A stretch of 64,000 bases of DNA from Symbiodinium sp. CCMP2592 (Eukaryota; Sar; Dinophyceae; Suessiales; Symbiodiniaceae), in NCBI GenBank assembly GCA_905221615.1, contig CAJNDT010005323.1, positions 74,520 to 138,519 of the forward strand, read 5' to 3'. This document shows, one piece after another, positions 12,035-22,843 of this stretch. Every line of letters starts with the position of its first letter. The stretch's first letter is position 1. Position numbers and translations under genes: made by a program. The notes beneath the pieces were generated by a model. It was not told the DNA's origin. It did not search any database and saw only the letters and a list, made by a program, of their open reading frames with translations.

Positions 12035-12425
12035 TTAGGACCTTCGAGCTTCGTGCTCAGGGATGTTCTCGGCAAACAGCCTTCGAGTGAAAGTGGGGGA
12101 TTGAGGGGTCTTGACAGAGAGCCGAAACGTGCCTTGTGAAATGAGGGGCGGCTCAAGTCTACAAAGAACCCGGCTGCGGCCTGAGTACACGATGTGAGAG
12201 CAATGCGTGTGCCCTTCGCGCAGATCTGCATCTTTGCACAGCCAGTTTCGATCAGTTCTCCGTCTCTTTGCATCATGTGAAACCTCCCGGGTCAGCACCT
12301 TCCCAATCCGTAGTTGAGCTTCCAGGCGGGGAGGCACAGCAGCATTCTCCAAGCGAAACGATGGTCCTCGATAAGCTGCAAAGCCTCGCTGAGCTCTTCG
12401 GGGCTGCCGACCAAGAGCTGCACAC
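12035..12425 (-). CDS. two-exon hypothetical gene segment
   Basis: Exon A (12,425-12,299) follows a CTTCAG acceptor and reads VQLLVGSPEELSEALQLIED…, ending at an AAG|GTGCTG donor. Exon B (12,158-12,035) follows a pyrimidine-rich TTCTTTGTAG acceptor, joins in phase through a split Arg codon, and ends …EHEARRS with TAA. The intron is 140 nt. The exon A frame is rich in G/C-ending codons and hits a stop two codons after the proposed donor, as expected for a real splice. The start of the gene is not found. It might be the next gene after the five-exon model at 12.9-13.95 kb or a continuation of it. No family is recognised. Confidence 0.35.
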
Positions 12426-12717
12426 CTGAAGACCGGAGGCCTTATTAAGAAACCGAGCCCAACTGGAAACTAAGACACACACACACACATACGTGCGAGT
12501 GATTAGTGTGCTCATTGTCATGTTGCCTCTTACTATGTTGGTGCTGTTACTTATAGAATCTTATAGACAAAGTACACCTGAAGTTCCTGGATTCCTGGCG
12601 ACATCTTTGGTGGCCTGGCTAGGAGTAAGAGTTGGCCCGCAACTCGAAACACATCCCACTGCCTGTTGGTGTCGAGGAATCGAAGGTGTCCATCCTCTCA
12701 GGCCGGAGGTTGAGATA

Positions 12718-12822
12718 GGGGGAGCTTCCGGAAGTTGGGGGTACCTTATTTTGGGGTCCTTATAATAAGGATCCTACTGTTATTAGGCTATTATATTAGG
12801 GTCCCCTATTTTCTGAAACTCC
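12718..12822. mobile_element. family A palindromic element, copy 2
   Basis: Same palindrome as the copies at 23.2 and 45.6 kb: GGTACCTTATTTTGGGGTCC, then GGATCCTACT, and an end ATTTTCTGAAACTCC. It lies just downstream of the last exon of the five-exon gene model. Confidence 0.7.
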
Positions 12823-12882
12823 AATAGTGCTTCGACCCCAAGCACTACTACGCTGCTCCCTGCCTGTCCCTCAAAAAACTCT

Positions 12883-13951
12883 CTAGCGCCGGACTTCGGT
12901 TCGGGATCTGTCGGGGCTAGCTGCGGGCTCAGGTGGTCCGCTGTTTCGGGCATGGAGGCATGAGCGCTTGGACTTTCGAGGTTCGAGCACATGCCAGGCG
13001 GGATTCTGGATTCTGACGTGCAAGAGTTGCGTTGAGGCAATGCTGGGAAGCCCGGCTGGTGTTCCAGCACATGTCCATACCGGACGACCATTGAAGAACA
13101 ACAACTGATGAAGAGAAGGTCTGGCACTTCAGTGGTAAATGCGGCAATTCTGGATTCAAGGCTTTAAGTTCCAACTACTTGGACAATGCCATGCGAAGTG
13201 TTCGACTCCAGCAGTTGGTCAGGGTTTTCTGCTTTGAGCTGCCGATACAACTTGGCACTATCGCTTGCACGCAGCGCATCCCCAACCAATGCAAAAAACA
13301 CGGCAGTGCTGCATTTGCTGGCATCTTTTTAACTCCAAGCTTCCTACATTCTTGGTTCTCGGATCTTTCCTTAGACAGGCTAGTGGAGCTCACCTGCATC
13401 TTCAGAACCCTCTCTTCGGGGCTTTGGACCTCTGGGCTTGGGGGCTGGGCTTTCCGCGGCAGCCTGAGTAACTTGGCCAACGATTAGCAGATTGTCCACT
13501 GGACTCCGGGGCATCCAACGTGCTGGGCGTTTGGGTACGGTAAGACCCGGAACTTGTCTGTCGTGACCTCGTGCGCCCTTGCTCTGCTAGAGCTAGCAAC
13601 ACTCTCTGCGGACAACCATGAAAAGAGTTCAGAATCTTCTTACAAAGCTTTACTGCTTGCGGAGAATACAAGGGATCCTGCTGGTCGTCGAGTTGTTTCG
13701 CCGGAGCAGTGCCGCCGCCTTGACTTGGCTGAGCAGTTTTTAGAAGCCGACAAGTTGCTACTGCATGCATCACGAGCGGGGCTAAGTTGTCCCCTACAGC
13801 AGTGTTCATATGCTACACCGCCAGCATTCAGCTGCGAAAGCAAAAGCCATCTTTTTGCTCGCCTACCTATAACAAGGCAGATCCAGTGATCTTCTTGCAT
13901 CAGAGCGGCTCGAACCATCTCAGTCCTTGCATCGGTCGGCAAAGGAGTCAT
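12883..13951 (-). CDS. five-exon hypothetical gene with ~70-nt introns
   Basis: Exons, minus strand: 13,951-13,867; 13,793-13,654; 13,583-13,394; 13,324-13,179; 13,104-12,883. All four introns start GT, end AG and are 73, 70, 69 and 74 nt. The exon lengths 85, 140, 190, 146 and 222 nt keep one frame from ATG to TAG, giving 260 residues. Exon 1 starts MTPLPTDARTEM. Exon 3 is basic and Pro-rich. Exon 4 reads as a helical segment (…FFALVGDALRASDSAKLY…). Exon 5 begins LLFFNGRPVW. Read without splicing, each exon soon meets a stop or changes character at the proposed donor. The reading frame is open upstream of the chosen ATG (…RPN), so the start may lie further out, perhaps in the membrane-like ORF at 14.1-14.4 kb. 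No domain is recognised. The model rests on phase and intron-size consistency, not homology. Confidence 0.5.
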
Positions 13952-14005
13952 GTTGGGGCGCACTGGGACCAGTTTGCAAGAATCGTATGACCACTTGCCT
14001 AGAAC

Positions 14006-14077
14006 TTAGGGGCCTTTATAATTAGAATACGGTTTTGGGGGCCCCCTATTCTAATTATAGTATACTATACCCCCTTT
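14006..14077. mobile_element. family C palindromic element, copy 1
   Basis: TTAGGGGCCTTTATAATTAG is followed by its inverse CTAATTATAG…CCCCC around a GGTTTTGGGGGCCCCC centre. It sits between the five-exon gene and the ORF upstream of it. Confidence 0.6.
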
Positions 14078-14110
14078 CCGAGTCAGTCTTCCTTGTCTGC
14101 TCCAAACCTC

Positions 14111-14374
14111 TCAAGTCTGCCGTTGCTGCAGGCTCAAACATTGCAAAGCCTCGCGCATCGTGCCTGCAAAGCTCTTGACCAAACCGTGCCGACCAGGACT
14201 TGGAACATAGCGGACAAACCTTGCGCGTGTCCAGCTTATAATAGCGTGCATTCCAAGAACAGTGATAATCATCATCCTAAAAAAGCTCATCACAAAAATG
14301 TAATACCAGACGTAATAGTCATATGAATCATACATGTAGTAATCTTCCAGGATCCAAGTGAAGCTCGCCCCCAT
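14111..14374 (-). CDS. hypothetical ORF with a hydrophobic Tyr-rich segment
   Basis: An 87-residue frame starting MGASFTWILEDYY, then a Tyr/Trp/Phe-rich hydrophobic stretch (YYIFVMSFFRMMIITVLG) that could span a membrane, then a basic tail. It lies just upstream, on the same strand, of the five-exon model and could be its first exon. The codons are partly AT-rich repeats, so it may also be spurious. Confidence 0.3.
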   Translation of the reverse strand: MGASFTWILEDYYMYDSYDYYVWYYIFVMSFFRMMIITVLGMHAIISWTRARFVRYVPSPGRHGLVKSFAGTMREALQCLSLQQRQT

Positions 14375-14633
14375 CTCGTAGCAAAGCCGGCGGAAAGCGC
14401 AGTCCTCGGGTCACCCTTGCTTTCTTCAGGCAAAAAAAGGAACCAAGGGCGAACTGGGACCAAGAAGAACCGTAAGAGGGGTCCTTAAAGGAAGACTGTG
14501 TCATACCAGAGGAAACCTTAATGAAAAGCCTTAAAGGAACCCTTTACAGGACCCTTAAAGAGGGACCCTTGCTGGACAGCTACTCATATGCTCATGCTGG
14601 CGGTGCTGCGCAGAATATTGGCCCCAGCACAAC

Positions 14634-15142
14634 ATGACTGGACACTCACAGCTTGCACAATGCCTCGAAGAGTCTGAAAACTACTTTGCTGGGCAGCGTA
14701 TAACTTGCAACTGGGACGCGGTGACCTGCTCCATAGGCGCCAGCACCGTGCGGCCTCTCGCTAGCTGTGAATGCTTGAACCCAGGCTCAAAACGCAGTCA
14801 GTTAGCCGAACACTTCTTTGGGGGGAAGAAGCTCAGCTGTGGGATGTGCTCGGCTTGACACCCCAAACAAAGGGGCCCACGATCAGCTCTTGGGTTCCCC
14901 TTGGCATGTTTATATATATATATATATATATATTCTCTTTACAGAATGAAGTAGATAGTAAGCCTGAAGCTCCAACCGAATGTAATGGTGGATGTCTGCC
15001 TCGTAGGCGCCAGCGGCCAAGCTGCCATCGCTCCTTGCGCAGAAGCAGAATGCCGGAAGACAGCATAAGTGAAGGCAGGGAGTTGCAAGCTCGCAACCCA
15101 CGAGACGTCGGTTTCACCGGTTTAGGATCATTCGAAGTCTGA
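14634..15142 (+). CDS. possible exons separated by a TA microsatellite
   Basis: A frame at 14,634-14,858 (MTGHSQLAQCLEE…) is followed by (TA)n at 14,912-14,931 and a good acceptor, TTCTCTTTACAG, at about 14,943. After the acceptor a 66-codon frame (NEVDSKPEAPTEC…) runs to a TGA at 15,142. Both are Cys- and Arg-rich and have no recognised domain. Confidence 0.25.
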
Positions 15143-15606
15143 AACATCAACTTCTGATAGGCCTACTGTACAGGTCTTGACCTGTAGAGTCAGGGCTGTT
15201 GGTCGGTTTCCAGAGGCCTTCTTAAGCAGTGGAGGTACGAGGAAAACGCACTGCCAAAAGACCGCTGCTATCAGGCTTTCACATCGCGTAACTAGGCAGG
15301 GGGATTTACCTACCCTTGCACGGGCCTTCCGGCTGTGCTTTCCGCCAACAACTTTCAAGGTTCACCCTGTTCATGGCCTTCCGTCCCAGCTAGGGGACAG
15401 CTGAATCCCTGACGAGCACAGTCTGCAACGTGCCTGCAGCAACTCCACTTTCGTGTCAGCGGCCTGCCGGACGGGGGCGAAATCTGTTATGGAGGGGCCT
15501 CAAAAAGTTGGAAGAGTATTGATTAATTAACGGTCCTGAGGGCTCCGTTTCTTTTGGGTAGAGGTACTGCAGGATCCAATTCTAATTCTGTACGCCCCTA
15601 CACTAC

Positions 15607-15828
15607 TTGCCCCTGTTGCAGGGTGTCGCCCCAGCGACAAGCTGCAATTTCCTTGCCCTTTCACCAGCAAGTGTTGGTAATGATTTTCGGATCTACAAAG
15701 CAAAAACCGAAGGAGAGTCAAGCTGTGTCTCATTGAGCGACAGGTTTCCGTGGACTATTCCAACAAACGTTAACCAGGATGCTTTCGAACGAATCATCGT
15801 GACGAATCATACGAATACTGCGGCATAG
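15607..15828 (+). CDS. hypothetical ORF, 73 residues
   Basis: A frame whose second half reads as well-mixed protein (DFRIYKAKTEGESS…, ending FERIIVTNHTNTAA). No start context, splice site or family could be fixed. It may be a last exon on the plus strand. Confidence 0.28.
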   Translation: MPLLQGVAPATSCNFLALSPASVGNDFRIYKAKTEGESSCVSLSDRFPWTIPTNVNQDAFERIIVTNHTNTAA

Positions 15829-16258
15829 CCACTGTGACTGGCCTGTCTGTTCTGCAATCAATAGAAAATACCGCCGGGCATGTTCAATTCACAGCGGTCA
15901 ACCACTTCATGGTTGCAATTATACTGGTGATGATGTTTAAAGTCACCACCACCACCACCACCATCACCTTATCATTAGCAACATTTTCTTCTTCTTCGGG
16001 GGCGTCGGCGTTGGAGCCTGCGCTTGCTTGCGCCCAATGCGACCACGAAGTCGGACTGCCCTGACCAAGCTGCATGGGATTATTCAGAGTGTAAACTAAC
16101 ACCTGGGAGTGGGAGCTGTGGATGAACATCTGTGCAAAACAGCCTTCCCATGCCCCCCCCCCTACGGATCTCCAGAAGCACGGACGAACTCAAGGTGCAT
16201 CCGAGCACACACATGCAGTAGTACAGATCCGATCCATCTGTCTACTTGTCGGTTCAGG

Positions 16259-16439
16259 TCAGTACTTTCGATGGTTGGACACAAGAAACTCCAAAAAGGA
16301 AATTCTGCACGATGGCAACAGGCTGGTGCGACAAACCGGCCTTTTGAACACGATCCCAGCTGCCCCTGCGACGAGAGATCTCCTGCAGGACAAAACTGCG
16401 AGTGGATGGGGCGTTGGAGCCGGGTTGACGGTGAACTGA
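16259..16439 (+). CDS. possible terminal exon
   Basis: After an acceptor-like CTACTTGTCGGTTCAG the frame reads YFRWLDTRNSKKEILHDGNR… and ends GVGAGLTVN with TGA. Its amino-acid make-up is protein-like. Other frames on both strands are also open here, so assignment is uncertain. No family recognised. Confidence 0.3.
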
Positions 16440-16869
16440 ACCAAGGTTTTGTAGAGGGGCGTGGAGTTAGCTGCCGAATGCCTGAACGGCAACCAGGAAC
16501 CCAAAGCCCCCAAACCTTCCAAGTCCTGAACAACTACCCAGTCTACCCCTAACCCCGAAACAACTCCCAAACCCCGAAGATACCCCCAGCCCTCTCCTGG
16601 CATCCAGCGCGGAGCCAGCCCGGTGTGTCCGCGGGCGGCCGGTGATACGCGAAAGGCCTCCCACAGCATACTGTGATGCTGAAGTGTGGTGGCTCTCAGA
16701 TAGCCCCCTTCAGCCAAATTGATTCTCCAAGTCACATTCCGAAGCACTTCACTCCCTCCTTCGTAACTACCACGAGTTCCCTTGGCCCAAGCTCCTCTTG
16801 AGGTCGACGGCCGCCCACTGCCACGTGCCGTGCCGAGCCAGTCCAAGGTCGCAGGCTCCATGTGCTCTA

Positions 16870-17040
16870 TCGGGTTTAAGGTTTAGGATGGCTTTATAGG
16901 GATGGGGTGTTCAGTTCGGTTTCGTTTTTGCTTCGCATGTCTTCGGTCATCATGTTTTTGAAGGTATGGGGCATTAGAACTGAATAAGTTTACACAGTCT
17001 TGTAGGGTTCAGGGTTAGGGTTCAGGGTTCATATGCAACA
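16870..17040 (+). repeat. sparse telomere-like tract
   Basis: Scattered GGGTTTAAGGTTTAGG and GGGTTCAGGGTTAGGGTTCAGGG units in one orientation. Confidence 0.4.
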
Positions 17041-18188
17041 CGGTGCAGGGATTTACGGCTGCAGGGCTTATGATCTGGATTTGGGGAACCAGTGTGTGTG
17101 TGTGTGGGGTTGTGAGTTATGGTTAGATGGCCTTTGGGGTTGGGAGTGTTCTCCACAGCTACACGTCAACAACGAGCGGTTGGGTCTTGTAGTCTTGTGC
17201 TAATTTTAAAAGCATGTGGGCTGATGATACGACTTGGCCGCGTCACGTGTGTGGCTAACGTGCGTTGGTTGGTGCTCTCTAGCCTCCTGTGGCAATGAGG
17301 AACTGTGCCCGAGAACTGGCAAATATTGGCAAATATTCAAGAAGACCTCGAAAGCTTCAGATTCAAGTTGTAAACCAGAACAGAAGCCTCGCAAGCCTCA
17401 TTTGAACAACGTGGTACAGACAGAAAACTCCAGTAAGCCGTGCCGGCCCTGACCCATGCAAGGTCAACAACATAAACCCCAGGCTCGAAAACGTTAGCTC
17501 TGTGAGAGGGAAAAACGTAAACAGACCCGAAATTAAAAAAACACGAACCCTACAAGCCCAAACACGACACCCGATCCGGCCGATGCATCTGCAGCCGGAG
17601 GAGTAGCACCCAAGTCTCGCAGCATGGTGGCGACCTCAGGCCGTCCACGAATCAACTGCTTTCAGCGGACATTCGCTTCTCGGCGAGGTTGTCGGTGCGT
17701 GGCTGGACGGGGGCGAAACGTACGTCAGAGTGCGCGGTTGACCAAGTATGTTCATAACTCATACAGTAGCAAGCCAACAGTGCAGCCATCCTTAGACGAT
17801 GACGATTCTCAGAGAAACCCAGGGGTGCACAGGGCTCGAGAATGAAGGCCATAGGTAATGAGAGCCATGAAACTTGTGCCATATTGGGCATCATGAGCCT
17901 CGGCCACTGCAGGCAAGGAAAACAAAAAGATGTAGGCCAAAGATTACTGCACGGGACAGGTGTCCAGCGAAGATACTACAGAAACCCCACACTGCGCAAA
18001 TCACTGCAGAATAACGAGTGGAATGCACAACAAAATCTGCATGCTGTTTACCCGACCCTTTAAAGACAATAAACAAGTTGCGAAGGAGAGGATCGTACAC
18101 TTCAACTTCAAATGTTTTCTACTGTGCGACAAACTTACAGATCCGAGCCTACCAAGAACCCGAAGCACTTCGCCATGTGAGTGGGGGT

Positions 18189-18719
18189 TTAGCAGCGGAC
18201 GCACCCAAGGGAAGGTGGCAGATTTAACTCTCTATGTGGGATAGGTTCGTAGAAACGCAGGTCAGCAACACATAAGTCAGAAAGCGCCTCGAAACCGGAG
18301 TCTCCGATGAGTCGGGTGACTGCGCAAGACATGCTGAACTCCCATGACGGGAAATTGTGAAGGCACCTTTTCACTTCCTCCGATGCCTTGTTTTCGCGAA
18401 GACGAGGAGCTGGAGAAATCAAGACCAGAATCCATTCCCCGTCCCAAAACGCGCAGAATCTGACTCTCTCATGTTGGGTTTCCGGTTTCAGAATGATTGC
18501 CCCGTGGCAGGGTATTTGCTGCTTGCTTAAGGATCTTGAAACGGTTCTACCTTGGCTTGGGGCGAGATGGACCAGCGATTCACGCTGCTTGCATCGCGAC
18601 GACGAAGAACCGTTCGGTGCTCTCAGCTGAAGGGCTTCAGTATATACACTCCCTGAAGGCTGCGACGACTTACTGGCAAAGATGTTAATATCCCAAATCC
18701 TGCTTTCTATCACGTTCAC
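18189..18719 (-). CDS. hypothetical ORF, 176 residues
   Basis: The best part runs from VRFCAFWDGEWILVLIS through a Lys/Glu-rich stretch to FEALSDLCVADLRFYEP, with G/C-ending codons. The N-terminal half is Ser/Gln/Arg-rich and less convincing. It may be one exon with an acceptor near the middle. No conserved domain recognised and no recognisable neighbour. Confidence 0.35.
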   Translation of the reverse strand: MNVIESRIWDINIFASKSSQPSGSVYTEALQLRAPNGSSSSRCKQRESLVHLAPSQGRTVSRSLSKQQIPCHGAIILKPETQHERVRFCAFWDGEWILVLISPAPRLRENKASEEVKRCLHNFPSWEFSMSCAVTRLIGDSGFEALSDLCVADLRFYEPIPHRELNLPPSLGCVRC

Positions 18720-18724
18720 GATGC

Positions 18725-20600
18725 AACGGCCTCGGATTCAGCTCTATTTAAAGTTTAAATTTTGAACCAGCAGTGGAAAATGTCCATGCCAGTTGGGCCC
18801 ACGGTTCAGGCTCGATATTCAGCGACAGACAGCAACACTCCAGACCCCTCAAACTTTGAGACCCCATTTACCTCGTAGAAACCAACAAAGCCGAAACCGG
18901 CCACACCAGCTGGGTCCGTAGGCTACCGGGGCAACAACATCTGCACCGATAGGCAAAGCTCCCCGCGACCAGACTCCTGCTTTTGCTTTAGAAACATTGG
19001 GACTTTAGTTTTGACGTACTTTCTTTGACTAAGCGGTTTCCAGGAATTGCTGAGGGAAGAGCGGAAGTCCTCTTGTGCTGTCTACGCCGAGGCTTACGTC
19101 GCTCGGAGCAGTCCGGTCTCAACAACTTAAGCCGAGGACGGCGGCCCGGCTTTGGGCAGAGCTCGGAGGTCTTCGTCTTCGGGTTTATATAGAGATGTGT
19201 GAGACTTCAGAGTTCAGGGAGTTCAGGGAGGGGGTCTCTTAGATGCAGCTGCTTTTACGGGATCTTCTTCGACTATTGACCTCACAGTCTCCCAGCACAC
19301 GCCCCCGATTACTGAACCAACCACGCAGTGGAAGACAGTCCCGCCCCTGCTCATAAGGATTCGAGGTAGATATTCCGGCGCTCACGATTTAAGGGTAAGA
19401 GCCCCTTCTGGTCTGAGATAAGACTCCCATACTTTGCAGGACGCGGAAAACTTGCGGGTGGTGGGCTTTGACAAAAAGTTCTGACTGCTACCTACACCTC
19501 GCGACTTGTAAAGCCAGCGCTCCACCGGAAACATGTTCCAGAGACTCCAGAACCCCCTGACACGAGGGGTATACACCAGCTCGCGAAAGACACATTGCAC
19601 TCTTTACGTGATGAAGTAGGGAAAGCTCTCAAAATGAAGGGTTCTGGAGTCTCGGTGTTGGCAAATACCATCAAAAAACATTCAGGGGGCTATCGGAAAA
19701 GGCTATAGAGTGCCAAGCCCTGAGCCCTGCCCCAGGAGCACACGATGTTGGGGCCAGGGCTGTTCTGCTCCTGGCCCCATTCCAAACAGCAGGATGATAA
19801 AACCACTTCAGCAAAGACGAAACCCCTCAGACACCAAACCTGCCAGTGTGCTCTCGGCGACTTCGCTCAAAAGCATTGAGCAAAATCTAGCTTGGGAGTA
19901 ATAATGGGGTTCAATAATCTAATAATTTAATTAGAATAACGTGTCGGGTTATAGATCATATAGAAGGACAATCGGGATGTAATACTGCTGATTATGTAGC
20001 CTCCTGAAATTCCGCGCCTCGCTGCCGGAAAGGCAATCTGGGCTGATGATGTTGTAAACCTTACACTAAACCCTAATCCCCAAACCTATGTATCTTTTTC
20101 CCTCTCGCCAAAACTATGTATACAGCAGGATTCGGACGTGGGGGTGCTGGCGTATAGTTTTCAGTATGACAATCCCGCGGAATAGGATGGGTCATGCTTT
20201 GTGCCCGCATTTTATTCGAGTCGCAGAAAGGTTTCGACAAATTACTCCCACATTCCACATGCGGAGAAATGCGCTTGCATCTCTCAAGGAAATGGTGAAC
20301 AAATCTGGGCCCCTTGGAGGATCTCGAAAATAAGTCCCTTTCATTGCGGCTTTTGAAATACCTTCTAGTAGTACAGGGTACCAAGTGGGGGGTTTTAGAT
20401 CCTCCCGGGCGGGACAGCAACATAATCATTACCAAGTAGCCCCCTTTCTGCGCTAGTTCTTACAAAGGCACAAAGGGGTACTACTCGGGAACCGAGGAAC
20501 TCATGCAGAGCACGCATCAGCCCTTCGGTTCTTAGGGCCAATTGCTGATTTACTTCTGTTGCTGGTTCTTGGTACGATGGTCGTGCCAGCCTCGCCTGCG
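18725..20600. other. no gene recognised
   Basis: Short open frames on both strands with no recognisable domains. A TAATAATTTAATTAGAATAA tract near 19,920 is AT-rich but not a clear palindrome. Confidence 0.35.
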
Positions 20601-20612
20601 CTATGTACTCCA

Positions 20613-20705
20613 TGGGGGTTTCTGAAAATTGGGCCCCTAGTAGGATCCTTGTTATAACGACACTCAACTCAAAATCAAGGTACCCCTGATTTTCGGAGAC
20701 TCCCA
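20613..20705. mobile_element. family A palindromic element, copy 3
   Basis: The left end TGGGGGTTTCTGAAAATTGG and right end CCTGATTTTCGGAGACTCCCA are inverted. The core is rearranged relative to other copies. Confidence 0.65.
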
Positions 20706-20852
20706 TATTAGGGTCGCCGCTGTTTGTCCTGTTCGCATGGATAGTCTGGACAAGACGTCAGCGTGCTCTTGCAAGGAACACAAGATACGAGCACTCACAA
20801 GAGCCTGCTTCGATGTTGTGCCCTCTTACTGCGAACACTAGATACAAAGCAT

Positions 20853-21545
20853 TCACAGTGTCATAGATGTGCCCCGATTCACCACTTCCGGCGTGGGCAG
20901 CTGAAGTCGAAGAGCAGTCAACGCATGCTTCACTTGGGAAGGCAGGCTTTTCATGCTGGATAGGACCAACTGAGCGAAGGTCATCTTCTTCAGCACCTGC
21001 TTGAGTTCCAAGCTGCTCTGCGAATGAGGCTGCGGCTCCCTGATCTCGTCCTCCAGAAGTTGCGTAATGCAATCGGCCCACGGGTTCCCCATCTTGGCGG
21101 CACGTCGTCGGATGTGGGGGAGAAATGCGAGGAGGCGCTCCTGATCGGACATTGTCTGTAGGAGCTCCCGCTGTCTCTTGTCCGGCTTGGCCCCGTTGCG
21201 ATGGTGTGGCAAGTGGCAATATCGACAGGCCGCTCCGTCAGGGCAACCTCCACCTTCTTTTAGGAGATACACACAAGGTCGGTTGCAAACTTCGGGGTGT
21301 CCATAGCTCCCAAACCATTCAATCGTAACATCTGCAACGTGCCCAACCGGTACCTGCTGTCCCCAACAATTCGGCGATGGCCGAAATGCCGGCGAGGACT
21401 CAAATGAGCTTGGGCTCGAGGGTCCACTTTCTGCTCCTTCCGAGAGGGCATAGCCAGGGTGTGCCAACCCCGGCGGAGGCCGAAACGGCTGCAGCGGCAG
21501 CGCCACTGTCATGGAATTGGCCACGACAGTGCTGGGAAGAGTCAT
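20853..21545 (-). CDS. CCCH-type zinc-finger protein, dinoflagellate type
   Basis: Uninterrupted 230-residue frame. The start is the ATG at 21,545; the open frame extends seven codons further to a GTG that is not needed. Residues 18-27 carry the PLQPFRPPPGL motif and a Ser/Pro-rich linker follows. The zinc finger is at about 87-114: Cys91, Cys101, Cys107 and His111 (spacing 9-5-3), ending RYCHLPH, then a basic PDKRQRELL helix, as in the large family of dinoflagellate C3H proteins. The first spacing is longer than usual because of an extra Gly-Gly before Cys101. The C-terminal part is helical and ends VVNRGTSMTL. CCCH fingers generally bind RNA, so a role in RNA processing or stability in the nucleus or cytoplasm is likely but inferred. 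No intron is needed. Confidence 0.9.
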   Translation of the reverse strand: MTLPSTVVANSMTVALPLQPFRPPPGLAHPGYALSEGAESGPSSPSSFESSPAFRPSPNCWGQQVPVGHVADVTIEWFGSYGHPEVCNRPCVYLLKEGGGCPDGAACRYCHLPHHRNGAKPDKRQRELLQTMSDQERLLAFLPHIRRRAAKMGNPWADCITQLLEDEIREPQPHSQSSLELKQVLKKMTFAQLVLSSMKSLPSQVKHALTALRLQLPTPEVVNRGTSMTL

Positions 21546-21803
21546 GATGCTTGAAATGGATTCCACGAACCTAATCAGCCTCTTGCGAGCCCTTGCTTGA
21601 GCCGTAGTTTAGGGTTCAGCGTTCAAAGATTTCAGCGCTTTCACCCGGAGATCCTCGAAGGGTTTACCTTGCTGCAATTTCCGGGCTCACAGTGCGTGGG
21701 TGGTGGGCTTTTTGATATGCGATTGCGGCATGAGCTTTGAAGACCTCTGGTTCAATCGCCCAGTGCTTCAGATTCACGGCTTAAACCCTTTGCATCGGAC
21801 GGC

Positions 21804-21842
21804 TTAAAACCCTAAACCCTAAACCCCTAAACCCTAAACCCT
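21804..21842 (-). repeat. near-perfect telomere repeat run
   Basis: About five units of CCCTAAA with one extra C, the cleanest telomere-like run in the window. It lies about 260 bp upstream of the zinc-finger start. Confidence 0.75.
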
Positions 21843-21934
21843 GTCTTCCGACTGATTCACGACCTGGATTCGGCTTTTCAGGACCTGGGCCTCGGAAAAG
21901 ACAGCCGCAACAATGACCACAGATCCCACGATAA

Positions 21935-22084
21935 TGTAGGGGCCTTAACAAGTAGAACAGGGTTTGGGGGTGTAGTATATTATACTGTATTTGCAACAAG
22001 GATACCTCCACCCCCCCAAAAAACATATGTGGGTGTGTGTGTATATATATATATATGCAAATAAATGCATATATATAAATATAA

Positions 22085-22115
<31 letters not shown>

Positions 22116-22119
22116 TATA

Positions 22120-22168
<49 letters not shown>

Positions 22169-22206
22169 TATTATTAGTATTATTTTTATTATCAAGGCCC
22201 CTACAT
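21935..22206. mobile_element. family C palindromic element expanded by microsatellites
   Basis: The ends ATGTAGGGGCCTTAACAAGT and ATCAAGGCCCCTACAT are inverted and match family C. Between them, in place of the usual short core, lie (GT)n, (TA)n, TAAATA units and a long (ATT)n array, so the element grew to about 270 bp by microsatellite expansion. Confidence 0.7.
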
Positions 22207-22296
22207 TACACCGGGAGCTCCACGGCTCTTAGGCTCCACACTCTTTCGGTGCTCACGGATGACATCGTGGACTCTTTCGGAAAACGAGTGCAACGG

Positions 22297-22392
22297 TTGA
22301 TGGTAGAAATCCTGCATTCCCCTTAATAAGGAATATACCATAAATCCCATAGTCTAGGGTCCTTAAGGTAATGCAGGATTTATATCATCAGC
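22297..22392. mobile_element. family B palindromic element, copy 1
   Basis: GATGGTAGAAATCCTGCATT at the left is mirrored by AATGCAGGATTTATATCATC at the right. The inner block AATATACCATAAATCCCATA is shared with the copy at 32.2 kb in the opposite orientation. Confidence 0.7.
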
Positions 22393-22689
22393 AGAAGTAG
22401 CTCATCTCTGCTGTTACGAAAGCAGCCAGCCGCCAGCCGCTGTAAGCCGACGCATAATCGAGCTTTTGGGTAGACGATACCAGAGCTGTATGAAAGCAAT
22501 ACAGACGTACTGCTCTGTATTACATCACCGGAAAATCGGAGTATGTGCCAGTTCCTGGGTAGACTGGGTCCTGAATGATGAAGCCTAAACTTGCAGCGCA
22601 TGGTAGCAGTAGCGATGGTCATAACAACAACCAAATCTCTAGCTACAAGAGTCATGAGCACCGCTTGTAGTGCCAATAAAGCTGGCTTA

Positions 22690-22843
22690 CCGTAATTCGT
22701 GGGCAACAATGCCCTTCGGTAAATACGGTCTCAGACTGCATCTTGAGCCCCCCCCCTCCAGCTTCCCCAAAAGTGAGGCTTGGCTCCGAACTTTGCCCTC
22801 GGCGCCATACCGCCGCATAGCTACTGCCAGTGGCGTGCGATCC
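22690..22843 (-). CDS. possible exon with ankyrin-like start
   Basis: After a GGGAGCAG acceptor-like site the minus-strand frame reads DRTPLAVAMRRYGAEGKV, reminiscent of the TPLxxA turn of ankyrin repeats, and ends GIVAHELR. Only one such turn is present, so the match may be chance. Confidence 0.2.

Noticed and set aside
16259..16861. 200-codon minus-strand frame
   Set aside because: Gly/Arg/Trp-rich composition from GGGTTT-like repeats. It overlaps a better plus-strand candidate.
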